Part shown: positions 8,695 through 17,329 of the stretch, piece after piece
Layout: each line of letters opens with the position of its first letter
Position numbering within the stretch: the stretch's first letter is position 1
Translations under genes and position numbers: made by a program
The notes under the pieces: model-generated
Databases searched by the model: none
Told to the model about the DNA's origin: nothing
Seen by the model: the letters and a program-made list of their open reading frames with translations, nothing else
From: Paraburkholderia sp. BCC1886
GTDB taxonomy: Bacteria; Pseudomonadota; Gammaproteobacteria; Burkholderiales; Burkholderiaceae
Reading direction: 5' to 3'
DNA length: 64,000 nucleotides
NCBI RefSeq assembly: GCF_900996245.1
Contig: NZ_CAAJGK010000036.1
Location: 1 to 64,000, forward strand

Positions 8695-10266
8695 ATGCTG
8701 ACCACGAGCGGCATCACCAAAATCTTCCCCGGTGTCAAAGCGCTGCAGCATGTGGATTTTCGCCTGTTCCCCGGCGAAATACATACGTTGATGGGCCAGA
8801 ACGGCGCCGGCAAATCCACCCTGATCAACGTACTCACTGGCGTACTTCAACCGGATACCGGCACGATGCACCTCGGCGGAAAAGTGATCGCGTTCGGCTC
8901 ACCGCAGGACGCGGAGGCCGCCGGCGTACGCACTCTTTATCAAGAAGTGAACCTCTGCCCCAACTTGTCGGTGGCAGAAAATATCTTCGCCGGAAGGCAG
9001 CCGAAACGCTTTGGCGCGATACATTGGTCCGACATCAAGCAGCGGGCGCAGGCGGCGCTGGCGCGCCTCGACGTGTCGCTCGACGTGAGCCGTTCGCTCG
9101 ACGCCTATCCGATCGCCGTGCAGCAGATGGTCGCCATCGCGAGAGCGCTTTCCGTGGATGCCCGCGTGCTGATCCTCGACGAGCCGACGTCGAGTCTCGA
9201 CGACGGCGAAGTCGCGCAACTCTTCAAAATACTCCGGCATCTCAAACAGTCGGGCATTGCGATTCTGTTCGTCACGCATTTCATCGAGCAAACGTACGCG
9301 ATTTCCGATCGCATCACCGTGATGCGTAACGGCGAACGCGAAGGCGAGTATCTCGCCCGCGACCTGCCGCCCGATCAACTGGTCGCGAAGATGGTGGGCC
9401 ACGAACGCATGAGCGAACGCCTGCGCAAAGCCGACGAGCATCAAGAAGCCCACGAAGCCCAAGAAGCCCAAGAAGCCCACGAAGCCCACGAAGCCCACGA
9501 AGCCCAAGAAGCCCGCCCGCCCAGCCCCTCCGCACCGCCGCCCTTCATCGAACTCCGCGGCATCGGCCGGCGCGGCAGCATGCAGCCCATCGACCTCGAC
9601 CTTCATCCCGGCCGCATTCTGGGTCTGGCCGGACTGCTCGGCTCCGGCCGCACGGAAACCGCGCGGCTGCTGTTCGGTGCGGACCGCGCCGACTCGGGCA
9701 CGATCCTGATCGAAGGGCGCCCCGTACGCCTGCGCTCGCCGCGCGACGCGGTGGGGCACGGCATCGGCTATTGCGCGGAAGACCGCAAGAAAGAGGGGAT
9801 CGTCGCCGAACTCTCGATCCGCGAAAACATTTTGCTGGCGCTGCAGGCGCGCCGCGGCTGGTGGCGCAAGATCAGCCGGCCGCGCGCACACGAGCTGGCC
9901 GACTTGTGGATCGAACGACTCGGCATCAAGGCCGCCGACGCCGACCAGCCGATCGGACTGCTCTCCGGCGGCAACCAGCAAAAGGCATTGCTGGCCCGCT
10001 GGCTCGCCACCGATCCCAAGCTGCTGATTCTCGACGAACCGACCCGCGGCATCGACGTCGCCGCCAAATTCGACATCATGGATCGCCTGCTCGCGCTGTG
10101 CGCGAACGGTCTGAGCATCCTGTTCATTTCGTCGGAGATCAGCGAGGTGCTGCGCGTCAGTCATCGCGTCGCGGTATTGCGCGACCGTCGCAAGATCGCC
10201 GAAGTCGCGGGCACGGCGTCGAACGAAGACAACATCTATCGACTCATCGCGGGGAGCGGCGAATGA
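8695..10266 (+). CDS. ytfR: sugar ABC transporter double ATPase, YtfR-like, with repeat-expanded linker
   Basis: 523 residues with two ABC cassettes, as in RbsA/MglA/YtfR. Cassette 1 has Walker A GQNGAGKST (34-42) and Walker B LILDEPTSSLDD; cassette 2 has the degenerate P-loop GLLGSGRTET, signature LSGGNQQK and Walker B LLILDEPTRGID. The linker between cassettes contains eight near-identical tripeptides (E-A-H/Q, residues about 251-274) coded by a 9-bp tandem repeat, an addition absent from the usual family design. The stop overlaps the next start (ATGA). Energises import with the two permeases downstream. Confidence 0.92.
   Translation: MLTTSGITKIFPGVKALQHVDFRLFPGEIHTLMGQNGAGKSTLINVLTGVLQPDTGTMHLGGKVIAFGSPQDAEAAGVRTLYQEVNLCPNLSVAENIFAGRQPKRFGAIHWSDIKQRAQAALARLDVSLDVSRSLDAYPIAVQQMVAIARALSVDARVLILDEPTSSLDDGEVAQLFKILRHLKQSGIAILFVTHFIEQTYAISDRITVMRNGEREGEYLARDLPPDQLVAKMVGHERMSERLRKADEHQEAHEAQEAQEAHEAHEAHEAQEARPPSPSAPPPFIELRGIGRRGSMQPIDLDLHPGRILGLAGLLGSGRTETARLLFGADRADSGTILIEGRPVRLRSPRDAVGHGIGYCAEDRKKEGIVAELSIRENILLALQARRGWWRKISRPRAHELADLWIERLGIKAADADQPIGLLSGGNQQKALLARWLATDPKLLILDEPTRGIDVAAKFDIMDRLLALCANGLSILFISSEISEVLRVSHRVAVLRDRRKIAEVAGTASNEDNIYRLIAGSGE
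9445..9516 (+). repeat. 9-bp coding minisatellite (8 units) in the YtfR-like linker
   Basis: Eight consecutive 9-base units, GAAGCCCAC or GAAGCCCAA, with the last one GAAGCCCGC. Every unit is in frame and encodes Glu-Ala-His or Glu-Ala-Gln. Unit number could change by slippage without breaking the frame. The tract sits exactly between the two ATPase domains. Confidence 0.95.
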
Positions 10267-11306
10267 AGCTATCGAACTGGTTCGTGCGCGACGGCGCCGA
10301 GCGTCCGCTGATCTGGCCGTGCATCACGCTGTTGTTGCTGTGTGCGCTGAACCTGTGGGTCAATCCGCACTTCCTGTCGCTGCGCGTGCTGGACGGCCAC
10401 CTGTTCGGCGCGCCGATCGACGTGCTGAATCGCGCCGCGCCGCTCGCGCTCGTCGCCACGGGCATGACGCTGGTGATCGCGACGCGCGGCATCGATATCT
10501 CGGTCGGTGCGGTGGTGGCGATCGCAGGCGCCGCGGCTGCCACGATTCTCGCCACGCAAGCGGCGCCGGGCACCGGGCTGATCGCCGAGGCGCTGCTGGC
10601 GGCCGTGCTCGTCGGCGTGCTGAGCGGCATGTGGAACGGTCTGCTGGTGTCGTTCGTCGGCATGCAGCCGATCATCGCCACGCTGATCCTGATGGTCGCC
10701 GGCCGCGGCGTCGCGCAACTGCTGACCGCCGGGCAGATCATCCCGATCGGCGCGCCCGGCTATCTGTTCGTCGGCGGCGGCTACTGGCTCGGTGTGCCGT
10801 GCTCGGTGTGGATCGCCACGGTGGCCGTGCTGGCCACCGCGTTGCTCGTGGAAGGCACGGCGCTCGGGCTGTTCATCCGCGCAATCGGGGTGAATCCGGT
10901 GGCGACGCGCCTCGTCGGTTTGCGCGCGCGGGCGCTGGTGTTCGCGGTTTACGGGTTTTCGGGGCTGACGGCCGCAATGGCCGGCATTCTGATCAGCTCC
11001 AACGTACGCAGCGCCGACGGCAACAATGCCGGACTGCTGCTCGAACTCGACGCCATTCTGGCGGTGACGCTCGGCGGCACGTCGCTGCTCGGCGGCCGCT
11101 TCAGTCTCACCGGCACCGTGCTGGGTGCGCTGATCATCCAGACGCTGACCTACACGACGTATTCGATCGGCGTGCCGCCCGAGGCGACGCTGGTGGTCAA
11201 GGCGGCGGTGGTGCTGGCGGTCAGCGTGATCCAGTCGCCGACGGCGCGCTCGCTCGTCCTGTCCAGCTTCGGCTCGCTGGTCAAACAACGCGGAGTCGCA
11301 CGATGA
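10263..11306 (+). CDS. ytfT: sugar ABC transporter permease, YtfT-like
   Basis: A 347-residue BPD_transp_2-type permease with about 9-10 membrane helices. Family motifs include TLVIATRGIDISVGAVVAIAG, NGLLVSFVGMQPIIATL and LLELDAILAVTLGGTSLLGG. It begins inside the ATPase stop codon (ATGA overlap) and ends by overlapping the next gene in the same way, showing tight translational coupling. Partner of the YjfF-like permease; together they form the membrane channel of the furanose-type importer. Confidence 0.92.
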   Translation: MKLSNWFVRDGAERPLIWPCITLLLLCALNLWVNPHFLSLRVLDGHLFGAPIDVLNRAAPLALVATGMTLVIATRGIDISVGAVVAIAGAAAATILATQAAPGTGLIAEALLAAVLVGVLSGMWNGLLVSFVGMQPIIATLILMVAGRGVAQLLTAGQIIPIGAPGYLFVGGGYWLGVPCSVWIATVAVLATALLVEGTALGLFIRAIGVNPVATRLVGLRARALVFAVYGFSGLTAAMAGILISSNVRSADGNNAGLLLELDAILAVTLGGTSLLGGRFSLTGTVLGALIIQTLTYTTYSIGVPPEATLVVKAAVVLAVSVIQSPTARSLVLSSFGSLVKQRGVAR

Positions 11307-12412
11307 GACGAATCCTCGATATCTGGGCCCATGTCGTCGATCCGCGCACGCTGCCGATCGCGGTCACGATCCTGTTGTTCGGCGGACTCTTCGCTTTCGG
11401 TTCGGTGATGTACACCGGCTTCTTCGCATGGCAAGTGCTGCTCGATCTGCTGATCGACAACGCGTTTCTGCTAATCGTCGCGATCGGCATGACCTTCGTG
11501 ATCGTGTCCGGCGGCATCGATCTGTCGGTGGGGTCGATCGTCGCGTTGACCACGATCGTCGAAGCCGTGCTGTCGGAGCACCTGCACTGGTCGGTGTGGG
11601 CCATCGTGCCGCTCGTGCTGCTGATCGGCACCGTGTTCGGTGCAATACAAGGCGCGCTGATTCACTTTTTCCGCCTGCAGGCGTTCATCGTCACGCTCGC
11701 CGGCATGTTCTTCGCGCGCGGTCTCTGCTTTCTGATCACGACGCAATCCATTACGATCAACGACCCGACGTTCCAGAAGATCTCGGCGTTCCGTCTGGAC
11801 ATCGGTATCGGCTCGGTCACGGCTAATGTGCTGATCGCATTCGTCACGCTGGTCGTGGCCATTTTCGTCGCGCACTTCACGCGTTTCGGGCGCAATGTCT
11901 ACGCGGTCGGCGGCAATGCACGTTCGGCCTTGCTGATGGGTCTGCCGGTCGCGCGCACGCGCATCGGCGTGTATGCGTCGAGCGGATTCTGTTCGGCGCT
12001 CGGCGGCGTCGTGTTCACGTTCTATGTGCTGTCGGGCTACGGCTTGCAAGGGCAGGGCATGGAACTCGACGCGATTGCCGCGACGGTGATCGGCGGGACC
12101 TTGCTGACGGGCGGCGTCGGGTACGTGATCGGTTCGCTGTTCGGCGTCGGCATTCTCGGCACGATCCAGACGCTGATTACCTTCGACGGCACGCTGAGTT
12201 CGTGGTGGACCCGCATCGTGATCGGCGCGTTGCTGTGCGCATTCTGCCTGCTGCAACGTTTGATCGAGCGGCATGCGAAGCGGATGCAACGTCCGGGCGG
12301 AAGCGGTGCGGTCGTCACGCCGGGGCGCGGGAAAACGCTCGATAACCGGCACGGCGACAACGCCGCCGAACCCGATTCGCATGCACTGGGCCGCGCACCC
12401 GAACAGGCCTGA
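11303..12412 (+). CDS. yjfF: sugar ABC transporter permease, YjfF-like
   Basis: A 369-residue second permease with the same motifs: TFVIVSGGIDLSVGSIVAL, FFRLQAFIVTLAGMFFARG, AVGGNARSALLMGLPV and MELDAIAATVIGGTLLTGG. E. coli uses the same YtfT/YjfF pair with YtfQ and YtfR. About 45 hydrophilic residues (RPGGSGAVVTPGRGK onward) extend past the last helix and look like a disordered tail. Last gene of the operon; no sugar-catabolic enzyme or regulator is attached, so the substrate cannot be fixed from context. Confidence 0.91.
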   Translation: MRRILDIWAHVVDPRTLPIAVTILLFGGLFAFGSVMYTGFFAWQVLLDLLIDNAFLLIVAIGMTFVIVSGGIDLSVGSIVALTTIVEAVLSEHLHWSVWAIVPLVLLIGTVFGAIQGALIHFFRLQAFIVTLAGMFFARGLCFLITTQSITINDPTFQKISAFRLDIGIGSVTANVLIAFVTLVVAIFVAHFTRFGRNVYAVGGNARSALLMGLPVARTRIGVYASSGFCSALGGVVFTFYVLSGYGLQGQGMELDAIAATVIGGTLLTGGVGYVIGSLFGVGILGTIQTLITFDGTLSSWWTRIVIGALLCAFCLLQRLIERHAKRMQRPGGSGAVVTPGRGKTLDNRHGDNAAEPDSHALGRAPEQA

Positions 12413-12511
12413 TGCAGATAGTTTGCCAATGCAGACGACGCGGGGCTCGCGTCGATTAAGAAAAGAGGTGAGAGCAGCCAGTATTGCGGCGTCGCGGCGC
12501 TTCAGCGGATT

Positions 12512-13441
12512 TTATAAATCCATCCGCCGTCGAGCGGTGGCCACGAGTCGGTCGAAGCTGAACGTGCTGGCCGCAAGCGTCGCGCTGTCCGGAAAGTGTT
12601 CTCGCGCGATATCGGTCAGCACCTGGCCGGGCGGCATCTCTATCAATACGCGAGCGCCCATTTCCTGCATGACGGTGAGCGCGTCGAACCAGCGCACGGT
12701 GTAGCGCATATTCGTGGCGAGGTCGTCGCGAATCGCATCCGCAGTGTACAGCGGACGTCCACCCCGATTGCCGACGTAAGTGCACTGCGGCAAGTCGAAA
12801 TGCACATTGCGCGCGTAGGCGACAAGTTCGTCCGAGGCATCGGCTAACAGTTCGCAGTGCGAGGGTACGCTGACCGCAAGCCGGGTTGCTTTGCGTGCGC
12901 CTGCCGCCAGCGCGCGGTCGATGAAGCTATTCAGCGCGGTATCGGCACCGGCCATCACGATCTGACGCGGCGCATTGATATTGCCGGGATACACAGGCGG
13001 CAGACCGTCGGCCGCGTGTTGCGCGGCGAGCGTTTCGAGTTGCGGTTCGCTCAAACCCGACACGGCTGCCAGACCGTATCCCGATGGATAAGCCGCTTCC
13101 ATCAACTCAGCGCGCCGGCGGACCATTTTCAACCCAGCGTCGAAACGCACGGCGCCGCAAGCGACCGCCGCGCCGTAGGCGCCCACCGAAAGGCCCGCAC
13201 AAATTTGCGGCGTGATGCCTTCTTCGGCGAGTGCGCGAGACATGGCCACGCCGGCAACGGTCAGGCCGATCTGCACGGCGACGGTGGAGCGCAGCGCGCC
13301 GGCGCTGTCCAGAGTCAGCACGTCGGTGCCGAGTACATCGGAGGCTTCGGCAAGCGTGGCCTGGACCGCTGGATGTTGTGGCAGCCGATGCAGGAAGCCG
13401 TCGGTCTGTGCACCCTGACCGGGGAACAGGAATGCGAGCAT
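12512..13441 (-). CDS. mdcH: malonate decarboxylase, epsilon subunit (malonyl-CoA:ACP transacylase, MdcH)
   Basis: A 309-residue FabD-fold acyltransferase that charges the MdcC carrier protein with malonyl (or acetyl) groups. Visible motifs are the N-terminal FLFPGQGAQ, the nucleophile elbow GLSVGAYGAAVA with its catalytic Ser, and the His of the VSVPSHCELL block. The ATG at 13441 overlaps the mdcG stop (TGATG); an open extension to 13582 is only the overlapping mdcG region. Last gene of the mdc operon. Confidence 0.93.
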   Translation of the reverse strand: MLAFLFPGQGAQTDGFLHRLPQHPAVQATLAEASDVLGTDVLTLDSAGALRSTVAVQIGLTVAGVAMSRALAEEGITPQICAGLSVGAYGAAVACGAVRFDAGLKMVRRRAELMEAAYPSGYGLAAVSGLSEPQLETLAAQHAADGLPPVYPGNINAPRQIVMAGADTALNSFIDRALAAGARKATRLAVSVPSHCELLADASDELVAYARNVHFDLPQCTYVGNRGGRPLYTADAIRDDLATNMRYTVRWFDALTVMQEMGARVLIEMPPGQVLTDIAREHFPDSATLAASTFSFDRLVATARRRMDL

Positions 13442-14181
13442 CAGCCGATACCGCCGTCGTGACTGCTGCTGCCTTGACACATGCAATCGCCAACAACTCG
13501 CTCGGCGGTGGCCCACGGATCGTCGGTCAATCCCGGCCCACTCGCATGCCGGGCCATCACCCGAGTTTTGCCGCTCGCCCACTCGGCGAGCGCAACACCG
13601 CCAGCAGGCGTTTCGAGTTGCGCATCGACACGAATGCCCGCGTGCCGAGCGACGGCATCGAGCTGGTCAATTAAAGCTCGGGCGTCGGCGCGAGTGATCG
13701 CATCCGGCGTGCGGATCAACAGATCCAGATCGCTCGACCGGGTCGCCGTGGCAACGCCTGCTGCGAGTTCGAAGCCCACGCTGCCAGTCGGTCCCCAGAC
13801 GAAGCCTGCGAGCGGTCCCGCCGTCTCGCTCTGCAAAGCAGCGAGCGCCGCGAACGCGGGCAAGCCGCCGCGCTCATCGAGCGGGCGGCGCCGCGCCAGA
13901 GCCTCAGGCGCCATCACTTCGTCGATATCGACGCTATGCGCCCACGTGCCATAACGTTGCGCGCGTTGCGTCCCGCGCAAACCGACCGCCACGAAACCAT
14001 CGGCCGCCAACGCGCGCCGGACCACCGCATAAGGTGCGCGCGCAAACGACTCGCGGACCCACGCCGGTTCGCCGTCGATAGCTGCAAGGCGTCGCAGCCG
14101 CAACAAGTCGTGCGGCCGCCAGCACGCATCGCGCGACAGCGCGCGTTCGGCTGCAAACGGCGGCGCCGCGCAAGCTCGCAT
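13441..14181 (-). CDS. mdcG: malonate decarboxylase holo-[ACP] synthase / phosphoribosyl-dephospho-CoA transferase (MdcG)
   Basis: About 246 residues, nucleotidyltransferase fold. MdcG attaches the 2'-(5''-triphosphoribosyl)-3'-dephospho-CoA made by MdcB onto the MdcC serine. The region WGPTGSVGFELAAG then SSDLDLLIRTP contains the G-S and D-x-D metal-binding motif of the family. Two starts are possible (14196 and 14181); I prefer 14181 because it overlaps the mdcE stop as TGATG, the same junction used at mdcG/mdcH. Confidence 0.9.
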   Translation of the reverse strand: MRACAAPPFAAERALSRDACWRPHDLLRLRRLAAIDGEPAWVRESFARAPYAVVRRALAADGFVAVGLRGTQRAQRYGTWAHSVDIDEVMAPEALARRRPLDERGGLPAFAALAALQSETAGPLAGFVWGPTGSVGFELAAGVATATRSSDLDLLIRTPDAITRADARALIDQLDAVARHAGIRVDAQLETPAGGVALAEWASGKTRVMARHASGPGLTDDPWATAERVVGDCMCQGSSSHDGGIG

Positions 14182-14996
14182 CAGGCGAGATCCCATTGCT
14201 CGGCGAGACGCCGCCGCACTTCGATCGACGCCGCGCGGTTCTGCTGCGCCGCCGCCGATTCCAGCCGATGCGACAGATTGCGGCTGCCATCACGCGCGCT
14301 GCGAACCTGCGCGCCCAACACCTGCCGCACGCGTTCGACGTGAGCGTCCTGCGGCGCATCCGCGTCGACGCCTTCTATCAGTTGATCGAGCAAACCGAGT
14401 TTGGCGAACGACGTCATCGTGTAGGACATCGGCACCACGGTTTCGCCGAGCGCGTCGAGCGCTTCGACGGTGCGGCGTGTCACGCGCGCCGCGGCTTCCT
14501 TGCCCATGGCATGCACCATCGTGCCGGGCGCATCGAGCGCGACGATGCGGTTCGCCTGATAACCATGCGCGAGGAACGCGCCCGACATCGCCGGACCGAC
14601 GATCAGCGCAATCACCGGATGACCGGCATCGCGAGCGCTCGCATACGCATCCACGGCAGCGGCGCAGGCGAGATGAATGCCGAGCATTTCCTCGCGATAC
14701 CCGTAGGCCTGACTCTTCACGTCGACGATCGCGACGATCGGCCGGCGCGTGGCGCCAGGTGCGTCGGCGGCGATCGTTTCGCGCACGGCGCGCGCCAGTT
14801 GCCAGCCTTGCTCGAGGCCGACCACGTTATCGGTGGCACGCGGAAAACGGTTGTCCGGGTCCGGCACCACGGTAATGAAGCGCGCAGTTTCGCCGCCGAG
14901 CGGCGCGTCGCCGCTCCACACCGGCGCGCGGCCGGACGGTTCGCCGGCGAGCGCGTGAAACCAGCGCGCGCCGCGGCTCATGGAGGTATCGCTCAT
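14181..14996 (-). CDS. mdcE: malonate decarboxylase gamma subunit (MdcE)
   Basis: A 271-residue carboxyltransferase-fold subunit that, with MdcD, decarboxylates malonyl-S-ACP to acetyl-S-ACP. Recognisable blocks are VVPDPDNRFPRA, IVDVKSQAYGYREE and GPAMSGAFLAHGYQANRIVAL. It starts at 14996, overlapping the mdcD stop (ATGA). An apparent longer frame reaching 16088 is out of register with the real mdcD/mdcC genes and is not a fusion. Confidence 0.93.
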   Translation of the reverse strand: MSDTSMSRGARWFHALAGEPSGRAPVWSGDAPLGGETARFITVVPDPDNRFPRATDNVVGLEQGWQLARAVRETIAADAPGATRRPIVAIVDVKSQAYGYREEMLGIHLACAAAVDAYASARDAGHPVIALIVGPAMSGAFLAHGYQANRIVALDAPGTMVHAMGKEAAARVTRRTVEALDALGETVVPMSYTMTSFAKLGLLDQLIEGVDADAPQDAHVERVRQVLGAQVRSARDGSRNLSHRLESAAAQQNRAASIEVRRRLAEQWDLA

Positions 14997-15925
14997 GCTT
15001 GCTCTCCGGTTGCGTTGGACTGGACTTTCGTTCCGGTGCCGAATCCCTCCACGGGCTTGAATGTCTCGCGCATGCTCTCGGGCGAGACGCTGGCCGGATC
15101 GATCCGTGCCAACCGCTCCAGAAAAACCTCGACCTGCTCGCTGCGATGCGCGGCCGGCAGACCTTGCGAAAAGGCCGCGCGGACCGCGGCACGCATTGCG
15201 TCGGCGTCGTCGTCGACCAGCCGGTCGGCGAGGCCGGTCGCGCTGCGCTGTTCGCCGCCGATCAGTTGCCAGACGCGGCGGCGATCGCTGGCGTCGAGTT
15301 CGTCGATGCCGGCTTCCTGTTCGATCACTTCGGGTCCGTTCATGCCGAGCCGGCCTTGTTTCGTCACCAGCAGAGTCGAACACAGCGCGGCGGCGAGCGA
15401 CATGCCGCCGAAGCAGCCGACCATCCCCGCAATCACGCCGACCACGGGCACGTAACGGCGCAACGCGACGATTGCCGCCTGCATCTCGGAGATCACGGCG
15501 AGCCCGAGGTTGGCTTCCTGAAGACGCACGCCGCCGGTTTCGAACAGCACCACGGGGCGCACGGTCCGGCCGCGTTCGCAATCGCGCAACGCCAGTTCGA
15601 GTGCGGCGGCGATCTTGCTGCCCGACACTTCGCCAATGCTGCCGCCCTGGAACGCGGACTCGATTGCGGCGACCACGGCCGGCTCGCCGTCGATGGTGCC
15701 GCGCGCGATCACGCAGCCGTCGTCGGCCTGGCACACGACGCCTTGCAGCGGTAGCCACGGCGACTCGATCTTGTCGAACGGTCCGAGCAGTTCGCGGAAC
15801 GTGCCGGGGTCGAGCAACGCGCGGGCGCGCTCGCGCGCCGGCAATTCGATGAAGCTGTCGCGCAGCATCGGCGCAACGGACGAGGTAACTGCGGAGGTCA
15901 CCGCGGAGTTGAGTACGTCGCTCAT
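14993..15925 (-). CDS. mdcD: malonate decarboxylase beta subunit (MdcD)
   Basis: A 310-residue carboxyltransferase-like subunit forming the decarboxylase core with MdcE. Motifs include RGTIDGEPAVVAAIESAFQGGSI, LFETGGVRLQEANLGL and GVIAGMVGCFGGMSLAAALCS. The extreme N-terminus carries a duplicated Ser-Ala-Val-Thr (a small 12-bp duplication), echoing repeat growth elsewhere in the operon. It overlaps mdcC upstream and mdcE downstream by ATGA. Confidence 0.93.
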   Translation of the reverse strand: MSDVLNSAVTSAVTSSVAPMLRDSFIELPARERARALLDPGTFRELLGPFDKIESPWLPLQGVVCQADDGCVIARGTIDGEPAVVAAIESAFQGGSIGEVSGSKIAAALELALRDCERGRTVRPVVLFETGGVRLQEANLGLAVISEMQAAIVALRRYVPVVGVIAGMVGCFGGMSLAAALCSTLLVTKQGRLGMNGPEVIEQEAGIDELDASDRRRVWQLIGGEQRSATGLADRLVDDDADAMRAAVRAAFSQGLPAAHRSEQVEVFLERLARIDPASVSPESMRETFKPVEGFGTGTKVQSNATGEQA

Positions 15926-16323
15926 GCCGGATCTCCCTGTTCGGCCGCTTCCACGGCTTCCGCCAGACGCAGCGCGACCACGCCGGGCGTCGCGCCAAAA
16001 TCGTTGATCTCGATCTGCGCGGCGCCGTCGTAACGCGTGAAGAACCGGTCGAGCACGCTCTTCCAGATATGGCTATAACCATCGACACTGGTGCGCACGA
16101 CCACGTGCGCGGTCAGCGCATCGGCGCCGCTCGCACCGCCGCTCGCACCGCCGCTCGTGCCGCCGCTCGCGCCGCCGCTCGCACCGCCGCTCGTGCCGCC
16201 CCTCGCACCGCCACCATCGGGCGGCGACAGCAGCACCTCCAGATCGCCCGAACCCACTACGCCGACGTGCGCGCGGGTCGTCACGGCGCGACGCGCCGGA
16301 TAGTCGAAAGTCAGATGTTCCAT
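15922..16323 (-). CDS. mdcC: malonate decarboxylase acyl carrier protein (MdcC), with Gly/Ser repeat insertion
   Basis: 133 residues, against roughly 100 in the family. MdcC carries the CoA-derived prosthetic group on Ser25, seen here in VVGSGDLEVLL. The C-terminal fold (SVDGYSHIWKSVLDRFF, INDFGATPGVVALRLAEA) is normal. Between them, about residues 37-67 form a Gly-Gly-Ala/Thr-Ser repeat coded by seven 12-bp units, a flexible insertion in what is normally a short loop. The start lies inside the mdcB 3' end (13-base overlap). Confidence 0.92.
   Translation of the reverse strand: MEHLTFDYPARRAVTTRAHVGVVGSGDLEVLLSPPDGGGARGGTSGGASGGASGGTSGGASGGASGADALTAHVVVRTSVDGYSHIWKSVLDRFFTRYDGAAQIEINDFGATPGVVALRLAEAVEAAEQGDPA
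16129..16212 (-). repeat. 12-bp coding minisatellite (7 units) inside mdcC
   Basis: Seven consecutive 12-base units of the form GCTCGCACCGCC / GCTCGTGCCGCC on the plus strand, with single-base variants. On the minus strand each reads Gly-Gly-Ala/Thr-Ser. The repeat is in frame, so unit gain or loss only changes the length of the linker. Confidence 0.95.
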
Positions 16324-17327
16324 GGCAATGTGCTCCCGCTGGCGTCGTGCTGCGCCAGCATGTCGAGAAAAAGGGTGGCGGCGAGCAGATCGGCTGCGCC
16401 GCCCGGGGATGCGTTGAGCGACAGCAACGTCTGCTCGAGTTTGTCGAAAGCGGCGCGGCCGGCCGACGTCGAGACGCCGCCGCTGGCCAGCACGTCGAGC
16501 GCGCCTTGCCGACCGGCCTGCAAACCGGCGAGACCCGCGCGATGCAACAGACAGGTATCGTCGAGCGAGGCCATGATCGCGAGCAGGGTGTCGACGCGCG
16601 CCGCGTTTTCGTCGATGCCGCGCGCGCGTGCCGCGAGCAAAGCTGGCAGGCCAATCTCGACGACGTGCGGAAAACCGTCCTGCGCTTCGCGCCGCGCGCC
16701 GCCGACCTGATAGCGCTCGCGCACGCGTTCGCCGTGACTGTTGCTGGGTGCGGCGAAGCGGTCGGGAAAGCAGGCGATCTGGGCGGCAATGCTACTTACG
16801 CTAACGGCATCGAAGCGAGCGGCTCCGCTCGCGGAACCAGAGCCCAAACCGGAACCGGAGCGAGAGGAAGTCCGCAACGCAGCCCCCGCCACCAGCAAAC
16901 CCACGATCCATATCGCCCCGCGATGCGCATTGCTCCCGCCGGTCGCAGCCAGCATATCCTGCTCACCGGCGCGACCAATCTGCGCGAGTTCCGTGCGCAG
17001 CAACGCCGATGGTTCGCCGCGCTGGCGCGCGGCCCGCGCCAGCGCCGCGAATGTCGGCGCGAGCGCATTAGCCGAGCGCAGCATGATCGACAGATCGAGG
17101 TCGCGATGCGCGCCACTCCCGCGACGATCCACCAGCGCCGGCTTCGGCGTGAGTTGCGCTTCGTCGATCAGCGCACGCACGGCGTAAGCGGCGAGCCGGT
17201 CGTCGGCAAGCGACGGCCACGTCGTGGCGACGTGCGCATCGACGCTATCGAAAGAACGAACGCGGGACCGCACGCGAGCGGTTACAAACCGAGCCGGCGA
17301 CATTGGAACCCAAGCACCCGACGCCAT
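16311..17327 (-). CDS. mdcB: triphosphoribosyl-dephospho-CoA synthase (MdcB)
   Basis: A 338-residue CitG/MdcB-family enzyme that makes the prosthetic-group precursor from dephospho-CoA and ATP. Motifs: LTPKPALVDRRGSGAHRDLDLSIM, GNSHGERV-like SNSHGERVRERY, and the C-terminal SLDDTCLLHRAGLAGL followed by SPGGAADLLAATLFL. A Gly/Ser-rich stretch (SGSGLGSGSASG, about residues 155-170) interrupts the fold. Starts at 17327, three bases after the mdcA stop; an upstream extension to 17378 is rejected. Confidence 0.92.
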   Translation of the reverse strand: MASGAWVPMSPARFVTARVRSRVRSFDSVDAHVATTWPSLADDRLAAYAVRALIDEAQLTPKPALVDRRGSGAHRDLDLSIMLRSANALAPTFAALARAARQRGEPSALLRTELAQIGRAGEQDMLAATGGSNAHRGAIWIVGLLVAGAALRTSSRSGSGLGSGSASGAARFDAVSVSSIAAQIACFPDRFAAPSNSHGERVRERYQVGGARREAQDGFPHVVEIGLPALLAARARGIDENAARVDTLLAIMASLDDTCLLHRAGLAGLQAGRQGALDVLASGGVSTSAGRAAFDKLEQTLLSLNASPGGAADLLAATLFLDMLAQHDASGSTLPWNI

Positions 17328-17329
17328 GA

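Noticed and set aside
9314..9535. Leu/Gly/Arg-repeat ORF on the minus strand in the YtfR-like gene
   Set aside because: Antisense reading of the 9-bp linker repeat; no start signal or conserved fold.
14181..16088. A long 635-codon minus-strand frame spanning mdcE and beyond
   Set aside because: Only the mdcE part (14181-14996) has protein-like sequence; the rest is the out-of-register shadow of mdcD/mdcC and reads as Arg-rich low-quality sequence.
9445..16212. CRISPR-like direct repeats
   Set aside because: The tandem units are directly adjacent without spacers and are in-frame coding sequence; no cas genes were seen.
16091..16303. Pro/Leu/Ala repeat ORF on the plus strand at mdcC
   Set aside because: It is the antisense translation of the 12-bp Gly/Ser repeat, not an independent gene.
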